Notes: generated from the letters alone by a model not told the origin. Positions 6,805 through 15,959 are shown, counted from the first letter of the stretch. The stretch: 64,000 nt of DNA from Pontibacter diazotrophicus (GCF_003367245.1 NZ_QRGR01000021.1:86302-150301), one strand, 5' to 3'. Translations and numbers: made by a program.

Positions 6805-9057
6805 GTGAGCAAGCATACTATCATAGGCGTTATCGTGCTGATGAGCATCTCCCTGCTGGGTGTAGTAGGGCTGCAACTGTATTGGATTAACGATGCCATT
6901 AAAGTAAAGCAGGAGCAGTTTGACCGCAGCGTAAATACTGCGCTCACGAAAGTGGTGGAGAAACTCGAAACACATGAAGCCGTTTCGGTGGTGGCGCACC
7001 AGATGGCATCCCTTAATAAAGAGACACCAACTCCTTTGCCGGACACAGCGCATGCCTCAGCATTAGCATCAGCAGAGAGCCATGCTCATACACCTCCAAA
7101 ACCTGCTAAAAAGGTCGCTAAGCCTGCTAATCAAGATCCAAAACCTCAGCCTGAAAAGCCAAAGACTACCGTCCTCTCAGTTCCTTCTAAAAAAGAAGCG
7201 GTAACAGCGCACAGGGTAACCTATGATGATATTCTGCAAAAGAGTGCACCGGCAGATTTCATCATTATATCTCCGGAGGGAAACATAAAATTTGACAATG
7301 GCAGAGTTACTCATCCGCCCGGGCGAAAGAACCTGAGAGATAATAAAGCAGCGGCATCCGCTCAGGCTATTGCCGCTTCTCCAGCTTTCGACTCCTACCT
7401 CAACCTGGCAGAAGGCTTGCCGGATACCATACATTTCAGGAATCCGGTTCATGGAAGAGCCTATTCTATAGACTCGGAATTTCAGTGGGAAAAGGTGCAG
7501 GAATACAGAAGACTAGCTGATTCAGCAGCTAGTCTGTTCCGGTCTCATCATACCGCACCCCTCCATATCTCTGTTGATACGCTGCGGTTTCTCGCAGCAG
7601 AAATGGGCAACCTGAAACATCAGAAAAGGATACCTATAACATTTGAGCCTGCTGCTATATCCTCCATAAATGTGCGCTACGATAGCATCTTTATTTACCA
7701 TACAGACACGGCGAGGCAGGCATACTTTCGCCGTGGCACTACAACCCGATCAGGAAATGCGGCCCGCACCACCATATCGAGAGAAGCTACACAGCTAAAG
7801 GTGGCAACACCATTGAAGGGCACTGCAAAACTGCAGGAGACGAAGGTGGCCACACCAACAAGAGTGACGACCAAAGGTCAGGCCGCCGCTGTGAAACCCA
7901 TCAGATTGCCACATGCCAGAACAGACGCCTCCAGTATTGAAAAAATAGAGATAAAGAAGGACAAGCTAAACGATGTGGTGCAGAAAATGGTGGTGGAGTA
8001 TGCAGTAAAGGACGAGCCTTTGCAGGAGCGCCTGAACCTGCACGGCCTGCACCACTTGCTGAAGGCGGAGTTGCAGCAGCAGGGTATTCTGCTTGACTTT
8101 GGCTTTTGGGTTGTAGCGGGGCAAACTGACACAGTGGCCGCGCAGAACATTACCGCCATCAGGCACCAGGCCTTACCTAGTTATAAAGCTACCCTCTTCC
8201 CGAATGATATATTTGATAAGCCGGATTACCTGGGGCTTTACTTCCCCGACAGTAAAGCCTATGCCCTTAAATCGCTGTGGGGGATGCTGTCGCTTTCGGC
8301 CCTGTTCACGCTGGTAATCATCGCCACCTTCGGCACCACCATTCATATCATCTACAAGCAGAAGAAGCTTTCGGAGATGAAGAACGACTTCATCAACAAC
8401 ATGACGCATGAGTTTAAAACACCCATCGCTACCATTTCGCTGGCCACTGATTCCATTGCAAACCCGAAAGTATACGAGAACCCGGACAAGATACAGTATT
8501 ATACCCGCATCATCAGGGAGGAGAACAAGCGGATGAATGCACAGGTGGAGAACGTGCTGCAGATAGCGTTGCTGGAGAAAAATGAGTTTAAAATGAACCT
8601 GCAGCCGATTGATGTACATGCACTTATCCATAAAGCCATTGAAGGAATACGCCTGCAGGTGGAGCAGCGCCTGGGGCAGGTAAACGTGCAACTGAATGCC
8701 CTGCAGCATGAGTTACTGTCTGATGAGGTGCACCTTTATAATGTGATCTGCAACCTCCTCGACAACGCAAACAAATATTCTCCTGCAACACCTGACATAC
8801 AGCTTGTAACCAAAAACGTGAACGGAGGCATTCTGATCGCCGTGGAAGACAAAGGCATTGGCATGAGCAAGGATACGCAGCAGCGGGTGTTCGAGAAGTT
8901 TTACAGGGTACCAACAGGTAACCTGCACAATGTTAAAGGCTTTGGCCTTGGCCTGAGTTATGTAAAGGCCATTGTACAGGCGCACCACGGAGATATCAGC
9001 TTAAAAAGTGAATTAGGGAAAGGCAGCCGATTTGAGATTTTCCTGCCGATAGCTTGA
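6805..9057 (+). CDS. Membrane sensor histidine kinase
   Basis: 750 residues from a GTG start. TM1 is near residues 4-26 (IIGVIVLMSISLLGVVGLQL). A large periplasmic region follows, including a Pro/Lys/Ala-rich linker around 75-125. TM2 is near 490-515 (LSALFTLVIIATFGTTIHII). The cytoplasmic part has His535 in NNMTHEFKTPIATI, an N box (NLLDNANKYSP), G1 (EDKGIGMS), F box (FEKFYRVP) and G2 (GFGLGLSYVKAI). It is an ordinary Bacteroidota two-component kinase with an unusually long, low-complexity sensor region. The response regulator follows at 9198, separated by a palindromic repeat. The ligand is unknown. Confidence 0.92.
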   Translation: MSKHTIIGVIVLMSISLLGVVGLQLYWINDAIKVKQEQFDRSVNTALTKVVEKLETHEAVSVVAHQMASLNKETPTPLPDTAHASALASAESHAHTPPKPAKKVAKPANQDPKPQPEKPKTTVLSVPSKKEAVTAHRVTYDDILQKSAPADFIIISPEGNIKFDNGRVTHPPGRKNLRDNKAAASAQAIAASPAFDSYLNLAEGLPDTIHFRNPVHGRAYSIDSEFQWEKVQEYRRLADSAASLFRSHHTAPLHISVDTLRFLAAEMGNLKHQKRIPITFEPAAISSINVRYDSIFIYHTDTARQAYFRRGTTTRSGNAARTTISREATQLKVATPLKGTAKLQETKVATPTRVTTKGQAAAVKPIRLPHARTDASSIEKIEIKKDKLNDVVQKMVVEYAVKDEPLQERLNLHGLHHLLKAELQQQGILLDFGFWVVAGQTDTVAAQNITAIRHQALPSYKATLFPNDIFDKPDYLGLYFPDSKAYALKSLWGMLSLSALFTLVIIATFGTTIHIIYKQKKLSEMKNDFINNMTHEFKTPIATISLATDSIANPKVYENPDKIQYYTRIIREENKRMNAQVENVLQIALLEKNEFKMNLQPIDVHALIHKAIEGIRLQVEQRLGQVNVQLNALQHELLSDEVHLYNVICNLLDNANKYSPATPDIQLVTKNVNGGILIAVEDKGIGMSKDTQQRVFEKFYRVPTGNLHNVKGFGLGLSYVKAIVQAHHGDISLKSELGKGSRFEIFLPIA

Positions 9058-9197
9058 ATTTTGAATAACTGAATTTTGAATATTAGGGAACAGTTGGCAA
9101 GTGTTGTAGCTTCTATTCAGTTATTTTAAACTCAGATATTCAGAATTCTCCATTGCTTATTCAATTATGCAAAATTCTTTATTCAAAATTAAAAGCT
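9058..9197. repeat. GAATAACTGAAT/ATTCAGTTATTC palindromic repeat between kinase and regulator
   Basis: Inverted arms AATAACTGAAT (9064-9074) and ATTCAGTTATT (9115-9125), flanked by several TTGAAT/ATTCAAAATT words. The same arm sequence appears at 20292-20330 and, as single arms, near 60160 and 60725. It splits what should be one kinase-regulator operon by 140 bases. Confidence 0.7.
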
Positions 9198-9911
9198 ATG
9201 GCAGAAACAGTGATAAAAATACTTTTGGCTGAAGATGACCCCAACTTCGGCATTGTGCTGCGCGACTACCTCGAACTGCACGATTACGAAGTTACCCTCT
9301 GCGTCGACGGTTGCAAAGGCCTCACTGCTTTCCGGAAAGGCACTTACGACCTTTGCATACTCGATGTGATGATGCCGGAGAAGGATGGCTTCACTCTTGC
9401 CCGGGATATAAAGAAACTCAACCCAAACGTGCCGCTTATCTTTTTAACCGCCAAAACCTTGAAAGAAGATATGCTGGAGGGTTTCAAGATAGGTGCCGAT
9501 GATTACATCACCAAGCCGTTCGATTCTGAAGTATTGCTCTGCAAGATAAGAGCCATTCTTAACCGAAAAGCCGGAGCAGGAACGGCAAAACAAGAGCAGT
9601 CAGAGTTTGTGGTAGGGCAGTACGTTTTCCAGCCAAAGCTGCGCCTGCTTATCCGGAAAGGTCAGGAACAAAAGCTTTCTCCTAAAGAAGCTGACCTGCT
9701 GCGCATGCTGTGCCAGCACCTGAACGATGTACTACCCCGCGAAGAAGCCCTGCATCAAATCTGGCACGAAGACAGCTACTTTACCGCTAGAAGCATGGAT
9801 GTTTACATTGCCAAGCTCCGAAAATTCCTGAAAGAGGATTCTACTGTTGAAATTATCAACATTCATGGGCAGGGTTACAGGTTGTGCGTTCACAACGGTG
9901 CCCTTCTCTAG
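9198..9911 (+). CDS. OmpR/PhoB-family response regulator
   Basis: 237 residues from the ATG at 9198; a longer frame would start inside the repeat. The receiver has acidic residues EDD at 12-14, phosphoacceptor Asp56 (ILDVMMPEKDG) and Lys106 (YITKPFD). The C-terminal winged helix runs from about 140 to the end (KLSPKEADLLRMLCQHL, YFTARSMDVYIAKLRKFL, INIHGQGYRLCV). It is the partner of the upstream kinase. The GTTAAAG arrays at 6568-6767, with 10-11-base periodicity, are a plausible binding target. Confidence 0.93.
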   Translation: MAETVIKILLAEDDPNFGIVLRDYLELHDYEVTLCVDGCKGLTAFRKGTYDLCILDVMMPEKDGFTLARDIKKLNPNVPLIFLTAKTLKEDMLEGFKIGADDYITKPFDSEVLLCKIRAILNRKAGAGTAKQEQSEFVVGQYVFQPKLRLLIRKGQEQKLSPKEADLLRMLCQHLNDVLPREEALHQIWHEDSYFTARSMDVYIAKLRKFLKEDSTVEIINIHGQGYRLCVHNGALL

Positions 9912-10072
9912 TTTTGCTGCAGCTATAACATACGCTGCAGCCTAAGTCTCTTGTGTTGTCAGTTCCTTTCAATACACTTCAGGCAGTCGCTTTCTAACGC
10001 CCTGATGCGTAACTCATTTAAGAAATTCCCTTATAAGAACCAGAAATCTTAGTAAGGTCTTCAGATAGCAGG

Positions 10073-10120
10073 TAAAACAACAGCCCCTGCCTTTTGAAAA
10101 AGGCAGGGGCTGTTGTTTTA
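10073..10120. terminator. Hairpin terminator, 23-bp arms
   Basis: Arms 10073-10095 and 10098-10120, with GCCCCTGCC/GGCAGGGGC in the core and A/T runs outside. It lies between the convergent regulator gene (+) and beta-barrel gene (-), so it can end both. Confidence 0.8.
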
Positions 10121-10182
10121 AAATGAGTTTGGGCTACCGCAAAGCAGTAGCCCAATACTAAACTAAAACACTAAACTCATTA

Positions 10183-10911
10183 TTAAAATGTAAATCCGAC
10201 AGAGGTTTTCACAACGCGGTTAAAGGTATCAAAGCTGCCGTTGTTATCTAGGCTATTGAGGCCGTAATCGTAGCCGGCGCTTAGGTTAAAGCCATTGGCA
10301 AATCTATAGCCAAGGCCACCTGTTATAGCCACATCGAATTCACGAAAGCTGCTTTTCACATCAAACTCCTGGTTCAGCGCTTTGATTCCTAAGGCACCTG
10401 CCTCTGCTTTTACCTTATTAGAGATGAGGTAAGAAACCTGCGGACCGGCAAAGATATGAAAGCCCTCTCCTACATAAACCTTAGCCAGCACGGGTAAATC
10501 CAGGTACTCACCCCTGTTTGTGATAGTAACGTTTGTATTCAGGAAGTCTAGCTGCTCTACTGGTACTTTGCCTGTCAGCACAGTACCTTTCTGCGAATAC
10601 TGCAGCCCCGGCTCAATCTCAAAGCCCGGTAATATTGGAATGGCTACATAGCCACCTGCATGAAATCCTGTGCGCATTTGCTGCGAAAAAGAACCACCCG
10701 AGATATCAGCTAAATCCTGCACGCTCTGCATGGTTTCACCTTCCCAATCTGCCAGGTTTAAACCTGCTCTAATTCCGAAACGCACCGTTGATTGCTGCTT
10801 CTGCGTGTTGTACGGTTGTGATGGGTTTATATAACCCGGTCTTTTTTGTGCACTCGCATCGCTTACTGCAAAGCCTAACGCAACTGCCATCAGTAGAAAT
10901 ATCTTTTTCAT
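10183..10911 (-). CDS. Outer-membrane beta-barrel protein (porin family, PF13568-like)
   Basis: 242 residues with a signal peptide (cleavage after DASAQ). The mature protein shows alternating strands typical of small Bacteroidota barrels: FGIRAGLNLADWEG at the start, HAGGYVAIPILPGFEIEPGLQYSQKG, YLDLPVLAKVYVGEGFHIFAGPQ, and a closing strand VVKTSVGFTF with terminal Phe. Members of this family are structural or transport barrels without known substrate. Lone gene. Confidence 0.85.
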   Translation of the reverse strand: MKKIFLLMAVALGFAVSDASAQKRPGYINPSQPYNTQKQQSTVRFGIRAGLNLADWEGETMQSVQDLADISGGSFSQQMRTGFHAGGYVAIPILPGFEIEPGLQYSQKGTVLTGKVPVEQLDFLNTNVTITNRGEYLDLPVLAKVYVGEGFHIFAGPQVSYLISNKVKAEAGALGIKALNQEFDVKSSFREFDVAITGGLGYRFANGFNLSAGYDYGLNSLDNNGSFDTFNRVVKTSVGFTF

Positions 10912-11034
10912 GATTGTAGTCTTTTTAACATACCCTATAAATTTCTAAGCTGCGCTGCTTGATTGTGAAGAATGGAATAACCGTGCCAGAAAGGTTCCCT
11001 TGATACCTGCACCTTTTAATATAATTCGCAATTA

Positions 11035-11086
11035 GTTCATTATCAGGTTAATATTTTTGAATAAAAATATTAACCTGATAATGAAC
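11035..11086. repeat. Perfect 24-bp AT-rich hairpin
   Basis: Arms 11035-11058 and 11063-11086 are exact inverse complements (core TATCAGGTTAATATT) with a 4-base loop GAAT. It is far from both flanking gene ends (about 340 bases from the upstream gene's stop), so it is not an obvious terminator. Confidence 0.75.
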
Positions 11087-11238
11087 GGAGGTGTTAACGG
11101 TAACATTGGGGCCTCTTTAAGGCGGAGAAAGCAGACGAATGATAGAATTTCCAAAGAGCAGGTTCTAAAGCTGAATAGAAATTTGAGGTAAACTATACAA
11201 GTAACTCAAGTTGCGGTTTATTTTCGCATCTTAAATGA

Positions 11239-11315
11239 ACCCACCCCTGCCCCTCCCAAGAGGGGAATCTTTCTTACAGGTCAAAATTCCCCTCTTGGGA
11301 GGGGCAGGGGTGGGT
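11239..11315. repeat. Family-A palindromic repeat, copy 1
   Basis: Perfect 30-bp arms (11239-11268, 11286-11315), ACCCACCCCTGCCCCTCC outward, with a 17-base loop. Closely related copies lie at about 12157-12236 and 49654-49731. Confidence 0.9.
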
Positions 11316-11426
11316 CTTCAACGGTAGTGAAACAGTGAAATGCTCATACCGCAACTTGAATTAGTATGAACATGTAATTAAATAACTGTTTAAGTTCTTG
11401 CCATCCAGAAAGGGAGTAGTTTAGCT

Positions 11427-12077
11427 TCAAAGTACTTCAGGAGAAGGAAAAGTCATTAAAAAACCGGGAATAGAGAGCGCAGCCAATGGCTTCAGTTGGT
11501 GAAGTGGTGGGAAAAAAGCTGCATCTGTTGCCATGTGCCTCAGAGAGGCCAGCCGCATATGGCCGGACGCAATAGGGCGCGTCAGCAGCAACTGGCCCTG
11601 ATGCTGCTGCACGATGCGCGTACAGGGAATGAGCTTATTGGAAAAAGGAATGGCTGGGCTCCAGGGCTTCACATGCGCTTCACAGATGAGTTGCCCGTTC
11701 ACCTCTACTTCATACACCCGCTCTCCATTGGGGCGCTTTACAGATGTAAAATCTGCCATTTCCTTCGGTATGCCCCAGTTCTCTCTCCCGTTCCAGACGC
11801 TGTCGTAGGTGGAGACAAATATCCTGGAAATAGAGAAGGTCAGTTTACCACCTATACAAAATATCCCCGGTATATATAGCAGCTCAAAATACGGACCCAC
11901 ATCTGCCGTTTTATACTCCACCAGCAGCACAGCCCCTAATCCGGCCTTGTACCCCTCGCGCTGATAGCTTTCCATAAAACCATATTGCTGGTTAAACTCC
12001 TTCGGAAAATGATACAGCAGCACAATGCCTTCTCCGGTTAACTTCCATGGCGGTGGCGCAATGATGTTTGGTTTCAT
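11427..12077 (-). CDS. Acetoacetate decarboxylase-like (ADC superfamily) protein
   Basis: 216 residues from the ATG at 12077 (MKPNIIAPPPWKL); an earlier in-frame start adds 14 poorly coding residues. ADC-superfamily hallmarks are the opening PPPWKLTGEGIVLLY, the strand block GAVLLVEYKTADVGPYFELLYIPG, and NWGIPKEMADF with the Lys at the place of the family's active-site motif. Related proteins in Bacteroidota are annotated acetoacetate decarboxylase family but many lack proven activity. It sits between two family-A palindromes. Confidence 0.78.
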   Translation of the reverse strand: MKPNIIAPPPWKLTGEGIVLLYHFPKEFNQQYGFMESYQREGYKAGLGAVLLVEYKTADVGPYFELLYIPGIFCIGGKLTFSISRIFVSTYDSVWNGRENWGIPKEMADFTSVKRPNGERVYEVEVNGQLICEAHVKPWSPAIPFSNKLIPCTRIVQQHQGQLLLTRPIASGHMRLASLRHMATDAAFFPPLHQLKPLAALSIPGFLMTFPSPEVL

Positions 12078-12156
12078 AGGTTTGTGGTTTTGTTGTGTCT
12101 GTGAGCCTGCTACATGCATTGGGTTATAGAGTTTTGTCAGCAGTTGCGAAAAAAAA

Positions 12157-12236
12157 TACCCATCCCTGCCCCTCCGATGAGGGGATTAAATCACAACTGT
12201 TTAAATTCCCCTCCTCGGAGGGGTAGGGGCAGGCTC
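12157..12236. repeat. Family-A palindromic repeat, copy 2 (degenerate)
   Basis: Same ACCCATCCCTGCCCCTCC...GGAGGGGTAGGGGC layout as the copies at 11239 and 49654, but the arms have several mismatches. The inner arms ATTAAA/TTTAAAT also pair. Confidence 0.75.
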
Positions 12237-12335
12237 ATGTATTTTGAATTTGACTCGACTCAATGATTTTTACTTCAACAGAGAAGAACAGTTGCTCTGG
12301 CCGTGCAATTTTTCGTTCATCCAGGATTAAAATAG

Positions 12336-12343
12336 TAGCTTTG
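12336..12343 (+). promoter_or_regulatory. Candidate -7 box (TAGCTTTG) for the nucleoid-protein gene
   Basis: Matches TANNTTTG, 25 bases before the ATG at 12369. No TTG lies in the -33 position; a TTCG lies about 20 bases upstream. Confidence 0.4.
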
Positions 12344-12368
12344 CAGCCGCAATAGAAGGACATAAGAG

Positions 12369-13418
12369 ATGAACGAAAAAACGCAGGTACGCCTGAAGCA
12401 AGTAGCCGTGCACCGGGTAGGCAACAAAGCAAAAGACGAAGGTGTAGTGGCCTCAAAGGAAGTGGTGGATCTACGCGATAAGCAGCTGTCGGACCTGCTG
12501 CTGAACTACTTTCTGTCCCCTTTCAAGCAGGAGGAATTCTTCCGCTTTACACACACCTCCGACATCGCCCTGAATGAGATGTTCGCCTATTCCGCCCTGA
12601 TATTCAATGAACCCGCCAAATTCTTTGAGTATTCTGTGCACATCCTGAACCACCTGTACGAGCAGTCGGACCACCCGAAGGTAAAAAGCGGCGAGCTATA
12701 CGTGGTGCATTTTGCAGGTTGTTTGATGGAAGACGATTTTGTGGAGGCCGTTGGTATTTTTAAATCAGAGAACAAAGACACTTTCCTGACCTTTCAGGAC
12801 AACAACGATGACCTGAATGTGGATTATCACTCCGGCGTTAACCTAAAAGGTGTAGACAAAGGCTGTATGATCTATAACATGGAGGCCGAGGATGGCTTCA
12901 GGGTGAAATTAGTAGATGCCAACAGTACCGATGCAGTATTCTGGAAGGAGGATTTCCTGAACGTGACGGAGCTAAAGGACACGAACTTTAATACAAAGGC
13001 TGCTCTGAACCTGTGCAAGGATTTTTCGGAAGAGGTATTCGCTAAAACTGAAAGCAAAAAAGCACAGGTTGATTTTATCAGCCGCTCAGTCGACTACTTT
13101 TCAAAAAGTGAAACATTTGACCTAGAGGAGTTCACCAGCAGCGTGATTGACGAACCGGAAACAAAAGAGCGCTTTAAAGATTATAGCCAGGCTTTTGCCG
13201 AAGAGCGCGACATAGAAGGCTTTGCTGACTTTGCCATCAACAAGAATACAGTGCGCAACATGAAGCGCAAGTTCCGCAACTTTATAAAGCTGGATACGCA
13301 GATAGAGATTAAGTTCAGCGGATATAACCCAGAGCAGAGTGAGCAGTATGTGGAACGCGGCTTTGACCAAGAACGCGGCATGCACTTTTATAAAGTATAC
13401 TTCCACAGCGAAAGTTAA
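12369..13418 (+). CDS. Nucleoid-associated protein (NdpA/YejK family)
   Basis: 349 residues, the usual size for the 37-kDa nucleoid-associated family. Typical features are an N-terminal VAVHRVGNKAKDEGV, a central block (LYVVHFAGCLMEDDFVEAVGIFKSENK) and the C-terminal AINKNTVRNMKRKFRNFIKLDTQIEIKF. Bacteroidota members are annotated nucleoid-associated proteins, and E. coli YejK binds DNA. It forms no operon with its neighbours. The exact role here is not known. Confidence 0.88.
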   Translation: MNEKTQVRLKQVAVHRVGNKAKDEGVVASKEVVDLRDKQLSDLLLNYFLSPFKQEEFFRFTHTSDIALNEMFAYSALIFNEPAKFFEYSVHILNHLYEQSDHPKVKSGELYVVHFAGCLMEDDFVEAVGIFKSENKDTFLTFQDNNDDLNVDYHSGVNLKGVDKGCMIYNMEAEDGFRVKLVDANSTDAVFWKEDFLNVTELKDTNFNTKAALNLCKDFSEEVFAKTESKKAQVDFISRSVDYFSKSETFDLEEFTSSVIDEPETKERFKDYSQAFAEERDIEGFADFAINKNTVRNMKRKFRNFIKLDTQIEIKFSGYNPEQSEQYVERGFDQERGMHFYKVYFHSES

Positions 13419-13525
13419 CGTTAGCTGTAGAACTATCGCCAGAGCGGCTTTGTTAAAAAACCTTCAGTGACGTATAAAACGGAACGAAAATTGTTCTGCA
13501 ACACCGGAAGATAAAAACCGAAAAT

Positions 13526-13969
13526 ATGAAGAGAATAGCCTTTGCTATATTTTTTGCACTTGCCACTACGGCCACTTTTGCACAAGGCCCGGCTGTTTCA
13601 CAGCAGCAGGCTACAGCCGCACAGGCTGGTTCCAAATCACTTGAGCAGCGTGCGGATGAAATTACAGCAGGTATGGCCAAACACCTGCGCCTTACCCCGG
13701 ATCAAACTCAGAAGATAAAAGCCATAAACCTCAAAAGCATGCAAGATGCGGAGGAGGCCAAAATTAAATTTCAGAAAGACCCCCGAAAGATTGTAAAGCA
13801 GATGGATGTTATCAGCCAATCAAGGCTTTCTCTTATAAAAGACGTGCTTACACCACTGCAGTTTCAGCAGTACCAGCAGCGCCGCGAAGAAAAAATGGGT
13901 GTGCCGCGTGAAGCGCAAACCAACCCTTCGTCGCGGCAGGAGAGCACATTAAACCAGGAAAGTTACTAA
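13526..13969 (+). CDS. Small secreted helical protein, Spy/LTXXQ-like
   Basis: 147 residues with a signal peptide (cleavage after TATFAQ). The mature part is helical with LRLTPDQTQKIKAINLKSMQ, a classical LTxxQ turn, then SRLSLIKDVLTPLQFQQYQQRRE. A Gln/Ala/Ser-rich N-terminal spacer and a Ser/Asn-rich tail flank it. Same architecture as the 127-residue protein at 2025, so they are probably paralogues of an envelope-stress chaperone-like family. Function is inferred from fold. Confidence 0.75.
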   Translation: MKRIAFAIFFALATTATFAQGPAVSQQQATAAQAGSKSLEQRADEITAGMAKHLRLTPDQTQKIKAINLKSMQDAEEAKIKFQKDPRKIVKQMDVISQSRLSLIKDVLTPLQFQQYQQRREEKMGVPREAQTNPSSRQESTLNQESY

Positions 13970-14010
13970 AAGAGAAAAAGCATGGCAACTGCCATGCTTT
14001 TTCTCTTTTA
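13967..14010. terminator. Hairpin terminator, 21-bp arms
   Basis: Arms 13967-13987 and 13990-14010 (AGAGAAAAAGCATGGCA and complement) with A/T runs on both ends. It overlaps the stop codon of the 13526 gene and also faces the end of the desaturase gene (-). Confidence 0.85.
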
Positions 14011-14022
14011 GATGCATTATTT

Positions 14023-14985
14023 TCAGGCGGCACCTGCCGTGTCTGCTGGCTGGAAAATTACTTTCTCTTTCTCCTTTTCGGCTGCTACCTCCTGCTCTGG
14101 CGGCGGCACCAGGCTCAATTGCTGATGGGCTGTTACAATTGTTCCGGGAGGGCTGAACAGCATGCGGAACACCTCCTTAACTGATTTGGTATGCTTCAGA
14201 TCCTTCACCAGATCCACCCACTCATGAAATACCAGGTACACGGGGTTGAATGATGTTACGGGTTTGGTCAGGCCATAGACAGGCTTCTTCTCCTCCGGTA
14301 CAAAGGTGCCAAACATCCTGTCCCATATAATAAAGGTGGAACCGTAGTTCTTGTCTATGTATTCCGGGTTAGTGCCATGGTGTGCGCGGTGGTGGGAAGG
14401 TGTCACGAAGATATACTCGATGGGCGCAGGCATTTTCTTTACCAGCTCAGTATGTACAAAGAACTGATACAATACCGCCACCTGGTGGCATATAAAGAAC
14501 GTGAAAGGGTCTATACCGAGTAAGGGCACCGGTATAAAAAATATAAACTTGATATGCTGCGTCCAGCTGGTGCGGAACGACACAGAGAAATTCATTCTTT
14601 CGGAAGAGTGATGCGTGACATGGGTTGCCCACCAGAAGCGCTGCTCATGTGCGATACGGTGCGCCCAGTAACGGCAAAAGTCCACGGCTACAAAGCAGAT
14701 GACAAATCCCCACCATTCTCTTGGCATGGCCCAGGGCACCATGTTGTAAACAACCAGGGCTACACTAAACAGCCAGATTTTAAGCACCCCACTGAGAATT
14801 GTGTTTACAGCCCCAATGGTTAAGGCCGAGACAAATTCTGTTTTATGATAGTAATTACGTTTTTTGTAAACGCCCACAATCCACTCCACCACCACCGACA
14901 GCACAATAACCGGCACGGCATAGTGCATAATGGTAAGGTCATCGAGTTGCTGTAGCTCATCAAACGTAAATATCTGTTTCTCCAT
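14023..14985 (-). CDS. Sterol desaturase/fatty acid hydroxylase family membrane protein
   Basis: 320 residues. Hydrophobic helices lie near 20-40 and 65-85, and two more in the middle. The diiron His boxes are HRIAH, HVTHHSSE, HQVAVLYQFFVH and HRAHHG. This is the fatty-acid-hydroxylase superfamily (PF04116), which adds a hydroxyl or double bond to a lipid using O2. In this phylum members act on carotenoids, ornithine lipids or sterol-like lipids, and the substrate cannot be chosen. The C-terminal tail is Pro/Glu/Lys-rich. Lone gene. Confidence 0.9.
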   Translation of the reverse strand: MEKQIFTFDELQQLDDLTIMHYAVPVIVLSVVVEWIVGVYKKRNYYHKTEFVSALTIGAVNTILSGVLKIWLFSVALVVYNMVPWAMPREWWGFVICFVAVDFCRYWAHRIAHEQRFWWATHVTHHSSERMNFSVSFRTSWTQHIKFIFFIPVPLLGIDPFTFFICHQVAVLYQFFVHTELVKKMPAPIEYIFVTPSHHRAHHGTNPEYIDKNYGSTFIIWDRMFGTFVPEEKKPVYGLTKPVTSFNPVYLVFHEWVDLVKDLKHTKSVKEVFRMLFSPPGTIVTAHQQLSLVPPPEQEVAAEKEKEKVIFQPADTAGAA

Positions 14986-15160
14986 AGCCTGTTTCTTTCT
15001 GTTTGTACCATCATTAGAACGTCCAAAAGGGTAAAGGGTTAAGCAGAAAGCGCTACATGTGGAGCTAACGGGAAGGCCGGATGAAGGGAAAGCACAAAGT
15101 CATTAATTAAACGACGGCAACAAAAGCCTTGCTTCTATTCCCACAAAATCCTGGACTTCG

Positions 15161-15168
15161 TACATTTG
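15161..15168 (+). promoter_or_regulatory. Candidate -7 box (TACATTTG) before the 63-residue gene
   Basis: TANNTTTG match ending 15 bases before the ATG at 15184, so the leader would be very short. The nearest TTG lies 29 bases upstream, outside the usual 17-23 range. Confidence 0.4.
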
Positions 15169-15183
15169 CAAAAAAACCTTACC

Positions 15184-15375
15184 ATGCGCATCAGAAAGAA
15201 AGTAAAGGCTCCGGTACCCGCACAAGGCTCCCGCTTCACAGCGTTGGATACCTTTGTAAAAGCCGCTGAGAAGGAAAGCTGGACCGAACAGGAGATCCAG
15301 TTTGTGATAAACGAGGTAGTAGAAGCCCAAAGTGACAAAGAGGGGCTGGAGATACTGCAGGACTATATGATGTAA
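15184..15375 (+). CDS. Small protein of unknown function
   Basis: 63 residues starting MRIRKKVKAPVPAQGSRFTA; a TTG six codons upstream falls inside the promoter-like box and is unlikely. Basic N terminus, then an amphipathic helical part (KAAEKESWTEQEIQFVINEVV). No signal peptide or membrane segment. No recognised family. Codon use is like its neighbours. It may be a DNA- or protein-binding adaptor. Confidence 0.55.
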   Translation: MRIRKKVKAPVPAQGSRFTALDTFVKAAEKESWTEQEIQFVINEVVEAQSDKEGLEILQDYMM

Positions 15376-15395
15376 CCTGTGAAGATTTAAATCTT

Positions 15396-15959
15396 TTACA
15401 CCCCCAGCTTTCGCAGAGCCAGCAGGCAGAGGGCCACAGAACCGGAAACCTTTATTTTACCTTCCGATATCATATCGACTACCTCGTGAAGCGGCACTTT
15501 CAGTACTTCAATCGCCTCTGACTCATCCAGGTCCTGCGCTGCTACTCTTTTAACGTTGCGGGCCAGGTAGTAGTACATCCTGTTCGTGTCTTTGGTGGGG
15601 TTATCAGTTACCTCGAGCAGCAGTTCCACCTCATCAGATGTGAAGCCTGTCTCCTCCAGCATCTCCCGTTTGGCGGCTTCAGTGGGTTCTGTTTCGATTT
15701 CATCCACCACACCACCGGGTAATTCGATAAAGATGTCACCGGCCGCATGCTTATACTGCCGCACAAAGATGACGTGGTTGTCTTCGGTCAGCGGGAAAAC
15801 GAGCACTACATTTGGCCGCACACTCACATAATAGTCATCCATCTCAAGGCCGTTCGGGAGCATGACGTGGTCACGGCGCAGCTTGTACCATTTCTCCTCT
15901 ACTACCATTTCCGACTTTAGCACTTTCCAGGGTGCCAGGGTATTTACTTTGTTTTCCAT
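15396..15959 (-). CDS. NUDIX hydrolase, ADP-ribose pyrophosphatase-like
   Basis: 187 residues from the ATG at 15959. The upstream TTG at 15980 is less likely. The NUDIX box is GGVVDEIETEPTEAAKRE followed by MLEETGF; it holds the REUxEExGU core but the loop before it is one residue longer than the textbook spacing. The upstream Pro-containing strand IFIELPGG and HAAGD fit ADP-sugar pyrophosphatases. It probably cleaves ADP-ribose or a nucleotide sugar. It ends near the 15184 gene (convergent) and lies next to the glycan cluster. Confidence 0.88.
   Translation of the reverse strand: MENKVNTLAPWKVLKSEMVVEEKWYKLRRDHVMLPNGLEMDDYYVSVRPNVVLVFPLTEDNHVIFVRQYKHAAGDIFIELPGGVVDEIETEPTEAAKREMLEETGFTSDEVELLLEVTDNPTKDTNRMYYYLARNVKRVAAQDLDESEAIEVLKVPLHEVVDMISEGKIKVSGSVALCLLALRKLGV

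Larger units (their letters stand above)
10912..11426. other. Intergenic region with an orphan hairpin and a family-A palindrome
   Basis: About 515 bases with no gene. It contains the perfect AT-rich hairpin at 11035-11086 and the G/C-rich palindrome at 11239-11315. The remainder shows no conserved site I can name. Confidence 0.6.
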
